Origin: Bordetella parapertussis
Lineage (GTDB): Bacteria; Pseudomonadota; Gammaproteobacteria; Burkholderiales; Burkholderiaceae_B
DNA length: 64,000 bases
Direction of reading: 5' to 3'
Assembly: GCA_945897365.1 (NCBI GenBank)
Contig: CAMDFD010000002.1
Coordinates: 62,001-126,000 of the forward strand
The notes under the pieces are model-generated. The model did no database searches, was not told the DNA's origin, and saw only the letters and a program-made list of their open reading frames with translations. This document shows, piece by piece, positions 1 through 8,325 of this stretch; the first letter of the stretch is position 1; every line of letters starts with the position of its first letter. The translations under genes were made by a program, and so were the position numbers.

Positions 1-1
1 G

Positions 2-652
2 CAACAACGCGCGACGCGACGTACGCTGATCCGGGTTTTAGAAGCGATCCTTCGACTGATGCACCCCATCATGCCTTTCATCACTGAAGAGCTTTGGCAG
101 AAAGTGTCCCTTGTGGCTGGCAAGCGCTCGGCGCAGGAGACTTCGAGCATTTCCATACAAGCTTTTCCTCAGGCTGATGTTGGCGCCATGGATACGCAGG
201 CATGCGCACAAGTTGATTTACTTAAGGGTCAAATCGAGGCTGTACGTGCCCTTCGAGGCGAAATGAATCTTTCTCCCGCCGCGCGCGTGCCCTTAATCGC
301 CGAAGGTCCCCAAGAAATGTTGCTTCAGCACGCACCCTATCTTGCGTCGCTGGCCAAGCTTTCTGGCGTGGATGTCGTGTCAACCTTACCCGACGATGGC
401 GCGCCCGTTCAGGTGGTTGGACAAACACGCTTGATGCTCAAGGTTGAAATCGACATCGCGTCAGAAAAAGTACGTTTAGATAAAGAAATCGCTAGACTCG
501 AAGGCGAGATCAACAAAGCCCAAGCCAAACTTTCTAACGAGTCGTTTGTTGCGCGCGCACCCGCCGCAGTCGTCGAACAAGAGCAACAGCGTGTCGCACA
601 GTTTGGCGAGACGCTTGCTCAAGTCAAAGGGCAGCGCGCTAGATTAGGCTGA
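2..652 (+). CDS. valS: Valine--tRNA ligase, C-terminal part (cut by window start)
   Basis: This is the last 216 codons of valyl-tRNA synthetase, which charges tRNA-Val in the cytoplasm. The frame is open from base 2, so the true start lies outside the window; the ATG at 59 is internal. Visible are the end of the anticodon-binding domain (HPIMPFITEELW, typical of ValRS) and the C-terminal coiled-coil arm that contacts tRNA (about the last 70 residues, rich in Lys/Glu heptads, with KLSNESFVARAP). The last 14 bases overlap the 3' end of trmD, which converges from the other strand. There is no room for a separate terminator between them. Confidence 0.96.
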   Translation, partial: QQRATRRTLIRVLEAILRLMHPIMPFITEELWQKVSLVAGKRSAQETSSISIQAFPQADVGAMDTQACAQVDLLKGQIEAVRALRGEMNLSPAARVPLIAEGPQEMLLQHAPYLASLAKLSGVDVVSTLPDDGAPVQVVGQTRLMLKVEIDIASEKVRLDKEIARLEGEINKAQAKLSNESFVARAPAAVVEQEQQRVAQFGETLAQVKGQRARLG

Positions 653-1391
653 GCAAAAACTTTTCGTCCGCCTTGGTCAGCAAGCCTAGTTTTCGCGCTT
701 GCTCCAGTAAATCAGGGCGATTTTTAGCTGTGAGGGCGAGAGATTGCTCTCGACGCCATCGCGCGATGTTGGCGTGGTTACCAGACAGCAAAACGGGCGG
801 GACGGGCTGATCCCACAAAACCTCGGGACGGGTGAAATGAGGACAGTCTAGCAAACCCGAAATGGATAGCTGAAAAGAGTCCTGCAGCGAAGAGTCTCCG
901 TGATGAAGTGCGCCAGGCATGAGTCTGACGGCGGCATCGATCATGGCAAGCGCTGCGATCTCTCCGCCAGATAAGACAAAATCGCCCAGTGACCATTGCT
1001 CGTCGACACACTCGTCGATGAATCTTTGATCCACGCCCTCGTAGCGACCGCAAACAAAGATGGCGCCAGCGGATTTTGCAAGTTGAGCTGCTTGCGCCTG
1101 ACCAAAGCGCTTACCAACGGGTGACAACAAGATCACTGGGGAAACACTCTCGCGTCGATCAGAATGAATGGCGAGCAGCGTTTGCTTGAGCGGTTCGGCC
1201 ATCATCACCATGCCAGGACCACCACCATAGGGACGATCGTCAACGGTACGATGCACATCATTCGTAAAGTCGCGAGGACTCCAAGCATGCAGTGTCCAAA
1301 TGCTTTGGTTGTGCGCGCGTCCCGTCACGCCCAAGTCACGCACCACACCAAACATTTCTGGAAACAAGGTGATGACGTCGATGCGCATCAT
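639..1391 (-). CDS. trmD: tRNA (guanine(37)-N1)-methyltransferase
   Basis: TrmD uses S-adenosylmethionine to make m1G37 in tRNAs reading CNN codons and so prevents +1 frameshifting. It is a SPOUT-fold dimer of the usual length (250 aa). Seen: N-terminal IDVITLFPEMF, DDRPYGGGPGMVMM, the knot segment LLSPVGKRFGQ and FVCGRYEGVDQRF, LGDFVLSGGE, and the C-terminal VPPVLLSGNHANIARWR. Two ATG codons stand at the start (1391 and 1388), preceded by AAGG. It is the last gene of rpsP-rimM-trmD, 6 bases after rimM. The rplS gene that often follows trmD is not here; convergent valS takes its place. Confidence 0.97.
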   Translation of the reverse strand: MMRIDVITLFPEMFGVVRDLGVTGRAHNQSIWTLHAWSPRDFTNDVHRTVDDRPYGGGPGMVMMAEPLKQTLLAIHSDRRESVSPVILLSPVGKRFGQAQAAQLAKSAGAIFVCGRYEGVDQRFIDECVDEQWSLGDFVLSGGEIAALAMIDAAVRLMPGALHHGDSSLQDSFQLSISGLLDCPHFTRPEVLWDQPVPPVLLSGNHANIARWRREQSLALTAKNRPDLLEQARKLGLLTKADEKFLLSLI

Positions 1392-1397
1392 GAAGCC

Positions 1398-2030
1398 TTA
1401 GAGATCGAGAGGCCAGTCAGTTTCGATTCGACGGGCAACAATATCAACATGTTGTACGTGAGCGGCAACAAAAGGCACCAAAATTTCTTCGGGACGACCT
1501 TTGGCGTCAAGCATGACCTGAGGCACATGCTCAACAGACGGCGTTTGAACTCCCTCAAGAGTCATTCGCTGAACACGAAGAATCGCGTGCGCGCCATTGT
1601 CAACAACTTCAAGGACGACTCCAACAAGTTGTGCTTCGCTATACACATTGCAGTCAACAAGGTCTACCCAATAAAACTCATCAGCCTGGGCTTTGGGAAA
1701 ATATTGTCGAGAAACATGCACGGTGTACCCACGCATAGACTCTGCAAGATCGCGATCTCCGACATGCTCAAGATCAGCCACGACTGTTGCGCCTTGAGGG
1801 CGCACTTGCTTGACAGCATGAGGGCGTAGTTTGCTCGACGTGGAGATCCCAGAATCGGGAGAAATAGGGGACTGTGGTGGAGCTAACCACCAAATAGGTG
1901 CAGCACGCAAGACTAAACCTTGCGCTGAGTGCGGCTGGACTTTGACCCAACCTTTTACGCCATATGCTGACACGATACGACCTAATTCGATTAGGTCATT
2001 TGGCGCTTGTTGAGCGCCTGTGTCAGCCAT
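1398..2030 (-). CDS. rimM: Ribosome maturation factor RimM
   Basis: RimM binds ribosomal protein S19 in the head of the 30S subunit and assists 16S rRNA maturation. The N-terminal RimM domain begins with LGRIVSAYGVKGWVKV. The C-terminal PRC-barrel begins around residue 105 (DEFYWVDLVDCNVY) and ends with EILVPFVAAHVQHVD and the IETDWPLDL tail. At 210 aa it is a little longer than E. coli RimM because of a Ser/Pro-rich insert near residues 45-70 in the first domain. It lies 31 bases after rpsP and 6 bases before trmD, so it belongs to the same operon. Confidence 0.95.
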   Translation of the reverse strand: MADTGAQQAPNDLIELGRIVSAYGVKGWVKVQPHSAQGLVLRAAPIWWLAPPQSPISPDSGISTSSKLRPHAVKQVRPQGATVVADLEHVGDRDLAESMRGYTVHVSRQYFPKAQADEFYWVDLVDCNVYSEAQLVGVVLEVVDNGAHAILRVQRMTLEGVQTPSVEHVPQVMLDAKGRPEEILVPFVAAHVQHVDIVARRIETDWPLDL

Positions 2031-2061
2031 GGCGAGGTACGAAGTCAGTCAAACGATGCGA

Positions 2062-2322
2062 TCAAGCCGCTGTCGCGACTTTTGAAGAGTAGTCTTTGAC
2101 CAGACGGGCAACCGCTGGAGACAACTGTGCACCCACTCCTGTCCAATATTGGACACGATCAAGCGCAATACGAAGAGGCTCTTCGTTTGCATTTGCAACA
2201 GGGTTGTAAAAACCAACGCGCTCAATGAAACGACCATCACGACGATCGCGAGAATCAGTCGCAACGAGGTTGTAAAAAGGACGTTTCTTGGAGCCGCCAC
2301 GGGCCAGGCGAATCACCACCAT
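2062..2322 (-). CDS. rpsP: 30S ribosomal protein S16
   Basis: Small-subunit protein bS16, a component of the 30S body needed for assembly. The 86-residue product starts MVVIRLARGGSKKRPFYNLV and continues with RDGRFIERVGFYNP, both diagnostic of S16. It is the first gene of rpsP-rimM-trmD and has a good extended -10 promoter about 35 bases upstream. An overlapping reading frame at 2049-2300 is a shadow of this gene. Confidence 0.97.
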   Translation of the reverse strand: MVVIRLARGGSKKRPFYNLVATDSRDRRDGRFIERVGFYNPVANANEEPLRIALDRVQYWTGVGAQLSPAVARLVKDYSSKVATAA

Positions 2323-2357
2323 ACGTAATCCCTTGAAAATGTTCAGTAAAGCCGATG

Positions 2358-2366
2358 ATTATAGCA
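2358..2366 (-). promoter_or_regulatory. Extended -10 promoter of rpsP-rimM-trmD
   Basis: On the minus strand the sequence reads TGC-TATAAT, an extended -10 element with a perfect Pribnow box, 36 bases upstream of the rpsP ATG. No convincing -35 hexamer lies 16-18 bases upstream, which fits an extended -10 promoter. Pattern match only. Confidence 0.5.
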
Positions 2367-2388
2367 TCAAACCATGAATCAGCATTGT

Positions 2389-2646
2389 TTATTTCAAACG
2401 TCGCTCTAAATAATGCGTCACGCGATCTGCTTCGTCCACCTGGGCGAGTAGTGTATTGCCCGTTTGCTTACAAAAAGCTTGAAAATCACGCACTGCCCCA
2501 CGGTCAGTTGTGATCACTCGCAGGATTTCGCCCGAGGTTAGGGTTGCCAAGGCTTTTTTAGCACGCAAAATGGGTAATGGACAGGTAAGGCCTGTCGCAT
2601 CCACGGTTTCTTTGAACGCCTGAGGCACATTGTTAGGTTCACTCAT
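2389..2646 (-). CDS. TusA/SirA-family sulfurtransferase
   Basis: Small sulfur-carrier protein of the TusA (SirA/YedF/YeeD) family, 85 aa. The defining motif is near residue 19: VDATGLTCPLPILRAKKAL, where the Cys of CPxP carries a persulfide. The alpha/beta fold continues with SGEILRVITTDRGAVRDF. In E. coli TusA relays sulfur for 2-thiouridine in tRNA, but several paralogues have other or unknown roles, so the exact acceptor is not assigned. Its ATG overlaps the TGA of alaS (ATGA, 4 bases), so it is translationally coupled as the second gene of alaS-tusA. Confidence 0.85.
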   Translation of the reverse strand: MSEPNNVPQAFKETVDATGLTCPLPILRAKKALATLTSGEILRVITTDRGAVRDFQAFCKQTGNTLLAQVDEADRVTHYLERRLK

Positions 2647-5276
2647 TTGGCCTCGACCCAGGCTTTCACACTTGCCAAGCTGGCAGCTAGGGCCGACAAG
2701 TCCGTCCCTCCGCCCATCGCCATATCTGGACGACCGCCGCCCTTGCCGCCAATCTGTCCTGCAACAAAACCCACCAACTCTCCGGCCTTGATCTTGGCAT
2801 TCAGGTCGGCCGTCACGCCCGCCACCACACTAATTTTGCCGTCAGTCGACGCTGTCGCAAGCAAAACAACTGCAGATTTCAAACGGTCTTTGAGCTGGTC
2901 GACCATCGAGCGAAGATCTTTGGGATCGACACCCTTGACTTCGGTGACGAGTAACTTAAAGCCCGCTGGCACCTCAATCGCAGCCTCGGTGAGCGCGTTG
3001 CCAGCACTGGATGCAAGCTTTGCACGTGCTTGCTCGAGCTCTTTTTCAACGGCCTTTAGCTGCTCCTGTAAAAGTCCAATGCGCTCAGGGAGCTCGGCAG
3101 GCTGAGTTTTCAACGCAGCCGCTGCGCGTTGCATAGTTGCATTTAAATGCTGCACCCAAACCAAGGCATTCGCGCCGGTCACCGCCTCGATACGTCTGAC
3201 TCCAGCGGCAACGCCGCCTTCAGTCATCACCTTGAACAAACCAATATCACCCGTACGAGCAACGTGGGTACCGCCACACAATTCACGGGAAAAGCCAATA
3301 TCCAGCACGCGGACGCTATCCCCATACTTTTCACCAAACAACGCGACTGCACCACCTTTGACCGCATCGTCATAAGACATGGTCTGAGCAACCGCAGCCT
3401 GATTGTTCAACACCTCTGTATTGACAATTGCCTCAACGCGTGCGATTTCCTGTTCGGATAACGGGGCATCGTGTGCAAAATCAAAGCGCGTCTTATCGCC
3501 ATCGACTAAAGAGCCGCGCTGTTGGACATGCCCTCCCAGTACCTCGCGCAAGGCTTTATGCATCAAATGGGTCGCCGAATGGTTACGCACCGTGCGTGTA
3601 CGTTGCTCGACATTAACGGAAGCGGTTACCGCATCGCCGACAGACAGGGTGCCGGAGGTCAGGCGACCATGATGCCCGAACACACCGGGTTGAATTTTTT
3701 GCGTATCCAACACATCAAACTGTGTCGAACTGGCCGTCAAACACCCCGTATCTCCAACTTGACCGCCAGACTCCGCATAAAACGGAGTTTGATCGAGCAC
3801 CACAATTGCATCCTGTCCTGCTAAAACACGCTCAATGGCGGATCCTCCGACATAAAGCGCCAAGACCTTGCCGGGACGCTGAAGGTGATCGTAGCCCTCA
3901 AAAATAGTCTGAGCACCCGAGTACACAAGTCCCTCGGCCATTTTGAATTTACCGGCAGCGCGCGCTTGATCTCTCTGGCGATCCATGGCGACATCAAAAC
4001 CAGCCTGATCAACATCGACCCCTCGTTCGCGACAAATGTCTGCAGTCAGGTCAACGGGAAAACCGTAGGTGTCGTAGAGCGTAAACAGCGTACTCCCGTC
4101 TAAAATCTGCGTCTGGTCTTTTTGAGCGGCAGGCAATGCAGCTAAGGCTGCATCTAAAATTTTCATGCCGTGCTCAAGCGTCTCGCCGAAGCGTTCTTCT
4201 TCTTGGCGCAGGACTTGCTCTACACGGGCGGCATTGTTCGCGAGTTCGGGATACGCATCTCCCATCTGCTTGACCAGATCAGGCACCATTTTGTAGAAAA
4301 ACGGCTTGCTTTGACCCAGCTGATAGCCATGGCGCAGTGCACGACGAATAATACGGCGCAATACGTAACCCCTGCCCTCATTGCTTGGGATCACACCGTC
4401 GACCACGAGGAAGCAACAAGCACGAATATGGTCGGCAATCACTTTAAGTGAGTTATTCGCGAGATCTTGGGTGCCTGTTTCACGGGCGGCGGCAGCGATC
4501 AGCGCCACAAACAAATCGATCTCGTAATTGGAGTGCACATGCTGCAACACAGCAGCAATACGCTCAAGGCCCATCCCCGTATCAACACAAGGCTTTGGAA
4601 GCGGCGTCATCTTGCCAGCGGCATCCCGCTCGAACTGCATAAACACCAAATTCCAAATCTCAATATAACGATCACCGTCCTCCTGCGGCGATCCCGGAGG
4701 ACCACCCCAGATATCCGCGCCATGATCATAGAAAATCTCAGTGCATGGACCGCAAGGTCCCGTATCAGCCATCTGCCAGAAGTTATCCGACGCATAGCGG
4801 GCGCCTTTGTTATCACCGATCCGGATGATGCGCTCAGCCGGCACGCCAATTTCTTTTTCCCAGATACCGTAGGCTTCGTCGTCCTCTTGGTAAACCGTTA
4901 CCCAAAGCTTTTCCTTGGGTAAGCCATAAACGCCTGTCAGCATTTCCCAAGCAAAAGCGATGGCATCTCGTTTGAAATAATCACCAAAACTAAAGTTGCC
5001 TAGCATTTCAAAAAACGTGTGATGACGGGCGGTGTAACCGACGTTTTCAAGATCGTTATGCTTTCCGCCGGCTCGCACACTTCGCTGAGACGAGGTCGCA
5101 CGTTTATAAGAGCGGGAATCCTTGCCTGTAAAGACGTCTTTGAACTGAACCATCCCCGAATTGGTAAACAATAGGGTGGGGTCGTTTCCCGGCACCAATG
5201 ACGATGAGGGCACAATCGTGTGTCCCTTGGACTGGAAGAACTGCAAAAATTTCTGGCGAATTTCGGTCGTTTTCAT
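2643..5276 (-). CDS. alaS: Alanine--tRNA ligase
   Basis: Class II alanyl-tRNA synthetase, 877 aa, about the length of E. coli AlaRS (876). Catalytic domain: N-terminal EIRQKFLQFFQSKGH, motif 1 region with TLLFTNSGMVQFKDVF, motif 2 RATSSQRSVRAGGKHNDLENVG. The editing domain shows the metal-binding HSATHLMHKALR (HxxxH, about residue 560) and CGGTHV (about residue 660). The C-terminal oligomerisation domain has a coiled coil (near 730) and the glycine-rich GGKGGGRPDMAMGGG. The start is the ATG at 5276, matching the normal AlaRS N-terminus. It is followed by an overlapping tusA-like gene. Confidence 0.98.
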   Translation of the reverse strand: MKTTEIRQKFLQFFQSKGHTIVPSSSLVPGNDPTLLFTNSGMVQFKDVFTGKDSRSYKRATSSQRSVRAGGKHNDLENVGYTARHHTFFEMLGNFSFGDYFKRDAIAFAWEMLTGVYGLPKEKLWVTVYQEDDEAYGIWEKEIGVPAERIIRIGDNKGARYASDNFWQMADTGPCGPCTEIFYDHGADIWGGPPGSPQEDGDRYIEIWNLVFMQFERDAAGKMTPLPKPCVDTGMGLERIAAVLQHVHSNYEIDLFVALIAAAARETGTQDLANNSLKVIADHIRACCFLVVDGVIPSNEGRGYVLRRIIRRALRHGYQLGQSKPFFYKMVPDLVKQMGDAYPELANNAARVEQVLRQEEERFGETLEHGMKILDAALAALPAAQKDQTQILDGSTLFTLYDTYGFPVDLTADICRERGVDVDQAGFDVAMDRQRDQARAAGKFKMAEGLVYSGAQTIFEGYDHLQRPGKVLALYVGGSAIERVLAGQDAIVVLDQTPFYAESGGQVGDTGCLTASSTQFDVLDTQKIQPGVFGHHGRLTSGTLSVGDAVTASVNVEQRTRTVRNHSATHLMHKALREVLGGHVQQRGSLVDGDKTRFDFAHDAPLSEQEIARVEAIVNTEVLNNQAAVAQTMSYDDAVKGGAVALFGEKYGDSVRVLDIGFSRELCGGTHVARTGDIGLFKVMTEGGVAAGVRRIEAVTGANALVWVQHLNATMQRAAAALKTQPAELPERIGLLQEQLKAVEKELEQARAKLASSAGNALTEAAIEVPAGFKLLVTEVKGVDPKDLRSMVDQLKDRLKSAVVLLATASTDGKISVVAGVTADLNAKIKAGELVGFVAGQIGGKGGGRPDMAMGGGTDLSALAASLASVKAWVEAK

Positions 5277-5437
5277 CGTGCGGCATCAAATAAGGGAAAA
5301 GACATGAGAATGCTATGACAGCAGCCTCTCAAGCATAATCATCGATTATACGGGCTTGAAACCATCGTTTCAGGTGTGCGTCGCTGCGCTGGGGGATCTC
5401 TGGCCTCAGTCAAAAACGACTAACAACACACGCTCAC

Positions 5438-6487
5438 TCAGTTTAAACAAAGAAATGTATAAAACTCGTTATAGGAATCAAAGGGATAGCGCCAAACTGA
5501 AATCAACTGGGGTTTATAGCCCTCAGGACAAGAGCAATCTCCCGTTACGGGATTTCGTAGTTCAACATCAACATCCTGAGTCGCATGACAAGATGTATTG
5601 ATACTATAAATGTAGTGACCTCCGCCAGACTTGCTGCTAGTTTGCCAGATACCTGCCTGACAGACCAATAGTCCTTTCGTGCTGGACTGCGCGATTAAGC
5701 CCTCGCCATCACACACAGCACCCTGTTGCGCAACCGCAGCTAGCTGAAGATGTTCCGAACTAGAAATTCGTCCCGCAGCAGACAAGGCCCCCCCGACAGA
5801 GGCTCTACCCTTCACATTCAAATTGGCGCCTAACTGTACATCACGCCGCTCTGCTTGCCTCAAAAATGACGCCTGAGCACTCGAGTCGAAAAAACTCTGC
5901 AAAACGATCGATCCAATCGGCAACGGCGACATGTCAGACTCAGGCGGGTTGGGCAAATCCACGGTAGGACCTCGCACGCGCTCTGGAGTCATTTGCGTCA
6001 CACTCGCACCTTGTCCTTTAAAGGACGCTAAGATCTTGCCAATACGCGTCATCATGCTGGCTTGATGACCCTGAGATGGTTGCGGTGTCGCAATCGTGAG
6101 CGCCTCAAGCTTACAACCTTGTGTCAAACATAATCCATGAGGCTTTAGTACCACGATACTCACGTCATAGCCGAGCGGGGCACGCAAGACAAACCCCTTA
6201 GACAAATGTCCTGCCTCCGCTAGCTCACTCAGTGACGGTCGCCAGATATGTTGGTAATCCTGTGAACCCGGACCATTCGCAGACAATCCAGTCAAAAAAT
6301 CTGCCTGACGTACGAGCATCTGATCGACAGACTCCTTGACGTTGATCAGCCATCTCCCCATCGCCTCAGAAGCAGCATCTTCAGACTGCTGAACCCAGGT
6401 TGTCGCTGACCAAACACCAATCAGAGAAGTCAGTGCGGTCACAACGATCATTTCAAGTAAAGAAAATCCACACTCCTCAGTACGCAT
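5438..6487 (-). CDS. pilV: PilV-like type IVb minor prepilin (fixed, no shufflon)
   Basis: This 349-aa protein has a short leader ending in Gly and a prepilin cleavage site, CG/FSLLEMIVV, followed by one hydrophobic helix with Glu at +5. The length, the position last in a pil operon and the C-terminal cysteine-rich segment (VCDGEGL, LLVCQAGIW, CHATQD, CSCPEGYKP) fit PilV, the tip adhesin of R64-like thin pili whose C-terminus recognises recipient or target surfaces. In R64 the C-terminus is switched by a shufflon; here I find no shufflon repeat and no recombinase gene beside it, so the tip looks fixed. Its ATG overlaps the pilS stop by one base (TGATG). Confidence 0.75.
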   Translation of the reverse strand: MRTEECGFSLLEMIVVTALTSLIGVWSATTWVQQSEDAASEAMGRWLINVKESVDQMLVRQADFLTGLSANGPGSQDYQHIWRPSLSELAEAGHLSKGFVLRAPLGYDVSIVVLKPHGLCLTQGCKLEALTIATPQPSQGHQASMMTRIGKILASFKGQGASVTQMTPERVRGPTVDLPNPPESDMSPLPIGSIVLQSFFDSSAQASFLRQAERRDVQLGANLNVKGRASVGGALSAAGRISSSEHLQLAAVAQQGAVCDGEGLIAQSSTKGLLVCQAGIWQTSSKSGGGHYIYSINTSCHATQDVDVELRNPVTGDCSCPEGYKPQLISVWRYPFDSYNEFYTFLCLN

Positions 6488-7164
6488 CAGCGAATCACAA
6501 ACTCAAAAACATTCCGATCTCCGTTTAAACACTGAGCATCCGCTAACAAAGGGTTGTAAGGAGAAATGGGCTCATGCAAATGATCTTTGACTCTTACAGG
6601 TCCTCCAGCACCGGATATCGTGACAACCTCTGCGATACGCTGCAAAATTGAAGCAAGGCTCGGACATGCCGCATGATTCACATCATTGAGCGTGAGCAAA
6701 AAAGCTGAACCAACAGGTGCACCGGATAACGCGTATGGCGCGACGCGGATGACGCCCCGGCCCGAGACGCCTTGCCCACCTAGTCCGTGAGCGACATTCG
6801 CGCCAGCCCCCTCCCCCGACACAGCCACGACACTAGAGCCGCGCAAAGAGTTTGCCAGCACTCTGGTATCTACACCCGCATAGGGGCTCGCACCAAAACC
6901 GTTTGTCGTGACCTTGAGTCGCGCGACGAAACGCTGCAGCTCTTCGGCCACTCGGGGAACTTTGCTTTCCACAACGTAGCCCTGAATCGCGGGAATTCCG
7001 ACGATCGCGAGCAACATCATAATGGTCGTCACAATTGAAATTTCGATGAGTGAAAATCCATACTGCCGCTGTCGCTTCGAATTGAACGAAAAGCCTCTAT
7101 TTCGAAACATACAAATGAAGGAAGGTGTTCGGTGGGCGTACTTTAAAACAACATCAAATGACAT
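6487..7164 (-). CDS. pilS: PilS-like type IVb major prepilin
   Basis: Probable major pilin, 225 aa. The leader is long (36 residues, many Arg/Lys/Gln, as usual for class IVb) and ends QYG/FSLIEISIVTTIMML, with Gly at -1, Phe at +1 and Glu at +5, then a hydrophobic N-terminal helix. The Gly/Ala/Val-rich globular part contains two cysteines (HAACPS near residue 170 and DAQCLN near 213) that could form the D-loop disulfide of type IV pilins. The start at 7164 has AGGA seven bases upstream. It sits between pilR and pilV. A prepilin peptidase is not encoded nearby. Confidence 0.8.
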   Translation of the reverse strand: MSFDVVLKYAHRTPSFICMFRNRGFSFNSKRQRQYGFSLIEISIVTTIMMLLAIVGIPAIQGYVVESKVPRVAEELQRFVARLKVTTNGFGASPYAGVDTRVLANSLRGSSVVAVSGEGAGANVAHGLGGQGVSGRGVIRVAPYALSGAPVGSAFLLTLNDVNHAACPSLASILQRIAEVVTISGAGGPVRVKDHLHEPISPYNPLLADAQCLNGDRNVFEFVIR

Positions 7165-7182
7165 GAGATAGTCCTATAAAAA

Positions 7183-8325
7183 TTAACGGGAATAATGCAG
7201 AGTCAAGGCCTGTCTGAGTTCGCCAAAAACTTGGGCATGCCAAAAAGCAACCCCAAGGACGATTGCTAAGGCAAACAGCAGAGCACCCCAGCGTAAATAG
7301 AGTGCTTGAATACCGATACATTTGAGCGCGAAGACTTCAGTTCTTAATCGCGTTCGTTGTAAGGCCTCATCCAAGCCAAGCGTTCGAGTTAAGTCCGTGA
7401 AATACCACCAGATTGCAGAATCAATTAATCCTGTGTCCAACGCATCCGTCGCAGGCGCACCGAGATCCAAACGCCTCATCATTGCGTACAAATGCCTTTC
7501 AAACCAAGGAGAAGCACCTTGCGTTTGAAGTGCAATAGCATCCCTTAAGCGTGCGCTATGACATCCACCAGGACTTAACGTCACCGCGAGCAAGGAGATG
7601 AAGCGCAAGGTATGAACTCTTCTATAAAACGCCCAAGGCCCAATCCGATCGGCGAGTTCCCTGAATCTGCCTGTCCAATTTGCAAACGACCAGAGCAAAG
7701 TCATCGCAGCAACAAGTAGCCCCAAGCCCACATAAGGCCACGAAAAACTTAGCGCTTCTTCTGTAGAAAACAAAGCCTTTGTCCAAGAAGAAAAATATTC
7801 TGGAGGAACCGCTGCAAAAACTTGTCTAAATTGCTTTGCTGTAAAAAATGGAATCGACAAAATTGAACCAAATGCCAGCAATAATCCTGCAACGCCTGAA
7901 AAGGCTGTCGTCAGCAACATGAAGCGAGCGCGATCGACCACCCTCACAACATTGGCGAGCTGTCGCAGAGTACTAGTCAACGCATCTGCGCCCGCATACT
8001 GTGCAGATTGGATCGCGAGTAGATCTTCGAGCGGCAAGGTGGCGCTCCATGTTGAGAATAAATCACCTCCGGCCTGAGGAAAGCGCTCAAGCCATACGCG
8101 CGACAAAACACCGCGCGCGCCCTTCGGATAACGCAAAGCATCGTCGTGGAAAATATTGAGTAATGTTTTGGAACCACCTGTCGCATCGATCAGGTCAGCC
8201 AAATACTCGTAATAATCGGCTCGCTGAGATCGAAAAGACCACCCAGCCATATGAACCAAAAAGTCTTTCCAAAAGTAAGGCCATCGACCTAAACGAAGCG
8301 AGCGTATCCACTCACAAAGGGGCAC
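7183..8325 (-). CDS. pilR: PilR-like type IVb pilus inner-membrane platform protein
   Basis: Inner-membrane assembly-platform protein of the GspF/PilC fold, 380 aa. Three hydrophobic segments are visible: about residues 138-158 (FSGVAGLLLAFGSILSIPFF), 198-218 (WPYVGLGLLVAAMTLLWSF) and 350-372 (GALLFALAIVLGVAFW). Cytoplasmic helical domains lie before and between them. It should couple the PilQ ATPase to pilin extraction. The start is a GTG whose first 14 bases overlap the end of pilQ. Sequence similarity to the classical T2SF motif is weak, so the name depends partly on order in the operon. Confidence 0.78.
   Translation of the reverse strand: MPLCEWIRSLRLGRWPYFWKDFLVHMAGWSFRSQRADYYEYLADLIDATGGSKTLLNIFHDDALRYPKGARGVLSRVWLERFPQAGGDLFSTWSATLPLEDLLAIQSAQYAGADALTSTLRQLANVVRVVDRARFMLLTTAFSGVAGLLLAFGSILSIPFFTAKQFRQVFAAVPPEYFSSWTKALFSTEEALSFSWPYVGLGLLVAAMTLLWSFANWTGRFRELADRIGPWAFYRRVHTLRFISLLAVTLSPGGCHSARLRDAIALQTQGASPWFERHLYAMMRRLDLGAPATDALDTGLIDSAIWWYFTDLTRTLGLDEALQRTRLRTEVFALKCIGIQALYLRWGALLFALAIVLGVAFWHAQVFGELRQALTLHYSR

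Noticed and set aside
1164..1829. 221-codon open frame on the plus strand across trmD and rimM
   Set aside because: It is antisense to two clearly recognised genes, and its translation (His/Arg/Asn-rich) resembles no protein family.
2049..2300. 83-codon minus-strand frame overlapping rpsP
   Set aside because: Shadow frame of S16; the rpsP frame has the conserved protein.
5277..5437. Search for shufflon repeats and a recombinase next to pilV
   Set aside because: No 19-bp shufflon-type repeats or integrase-like frame seen between pilV and alaS; only a weak TGAAAC/GTTTCA pair near 5357-5372.
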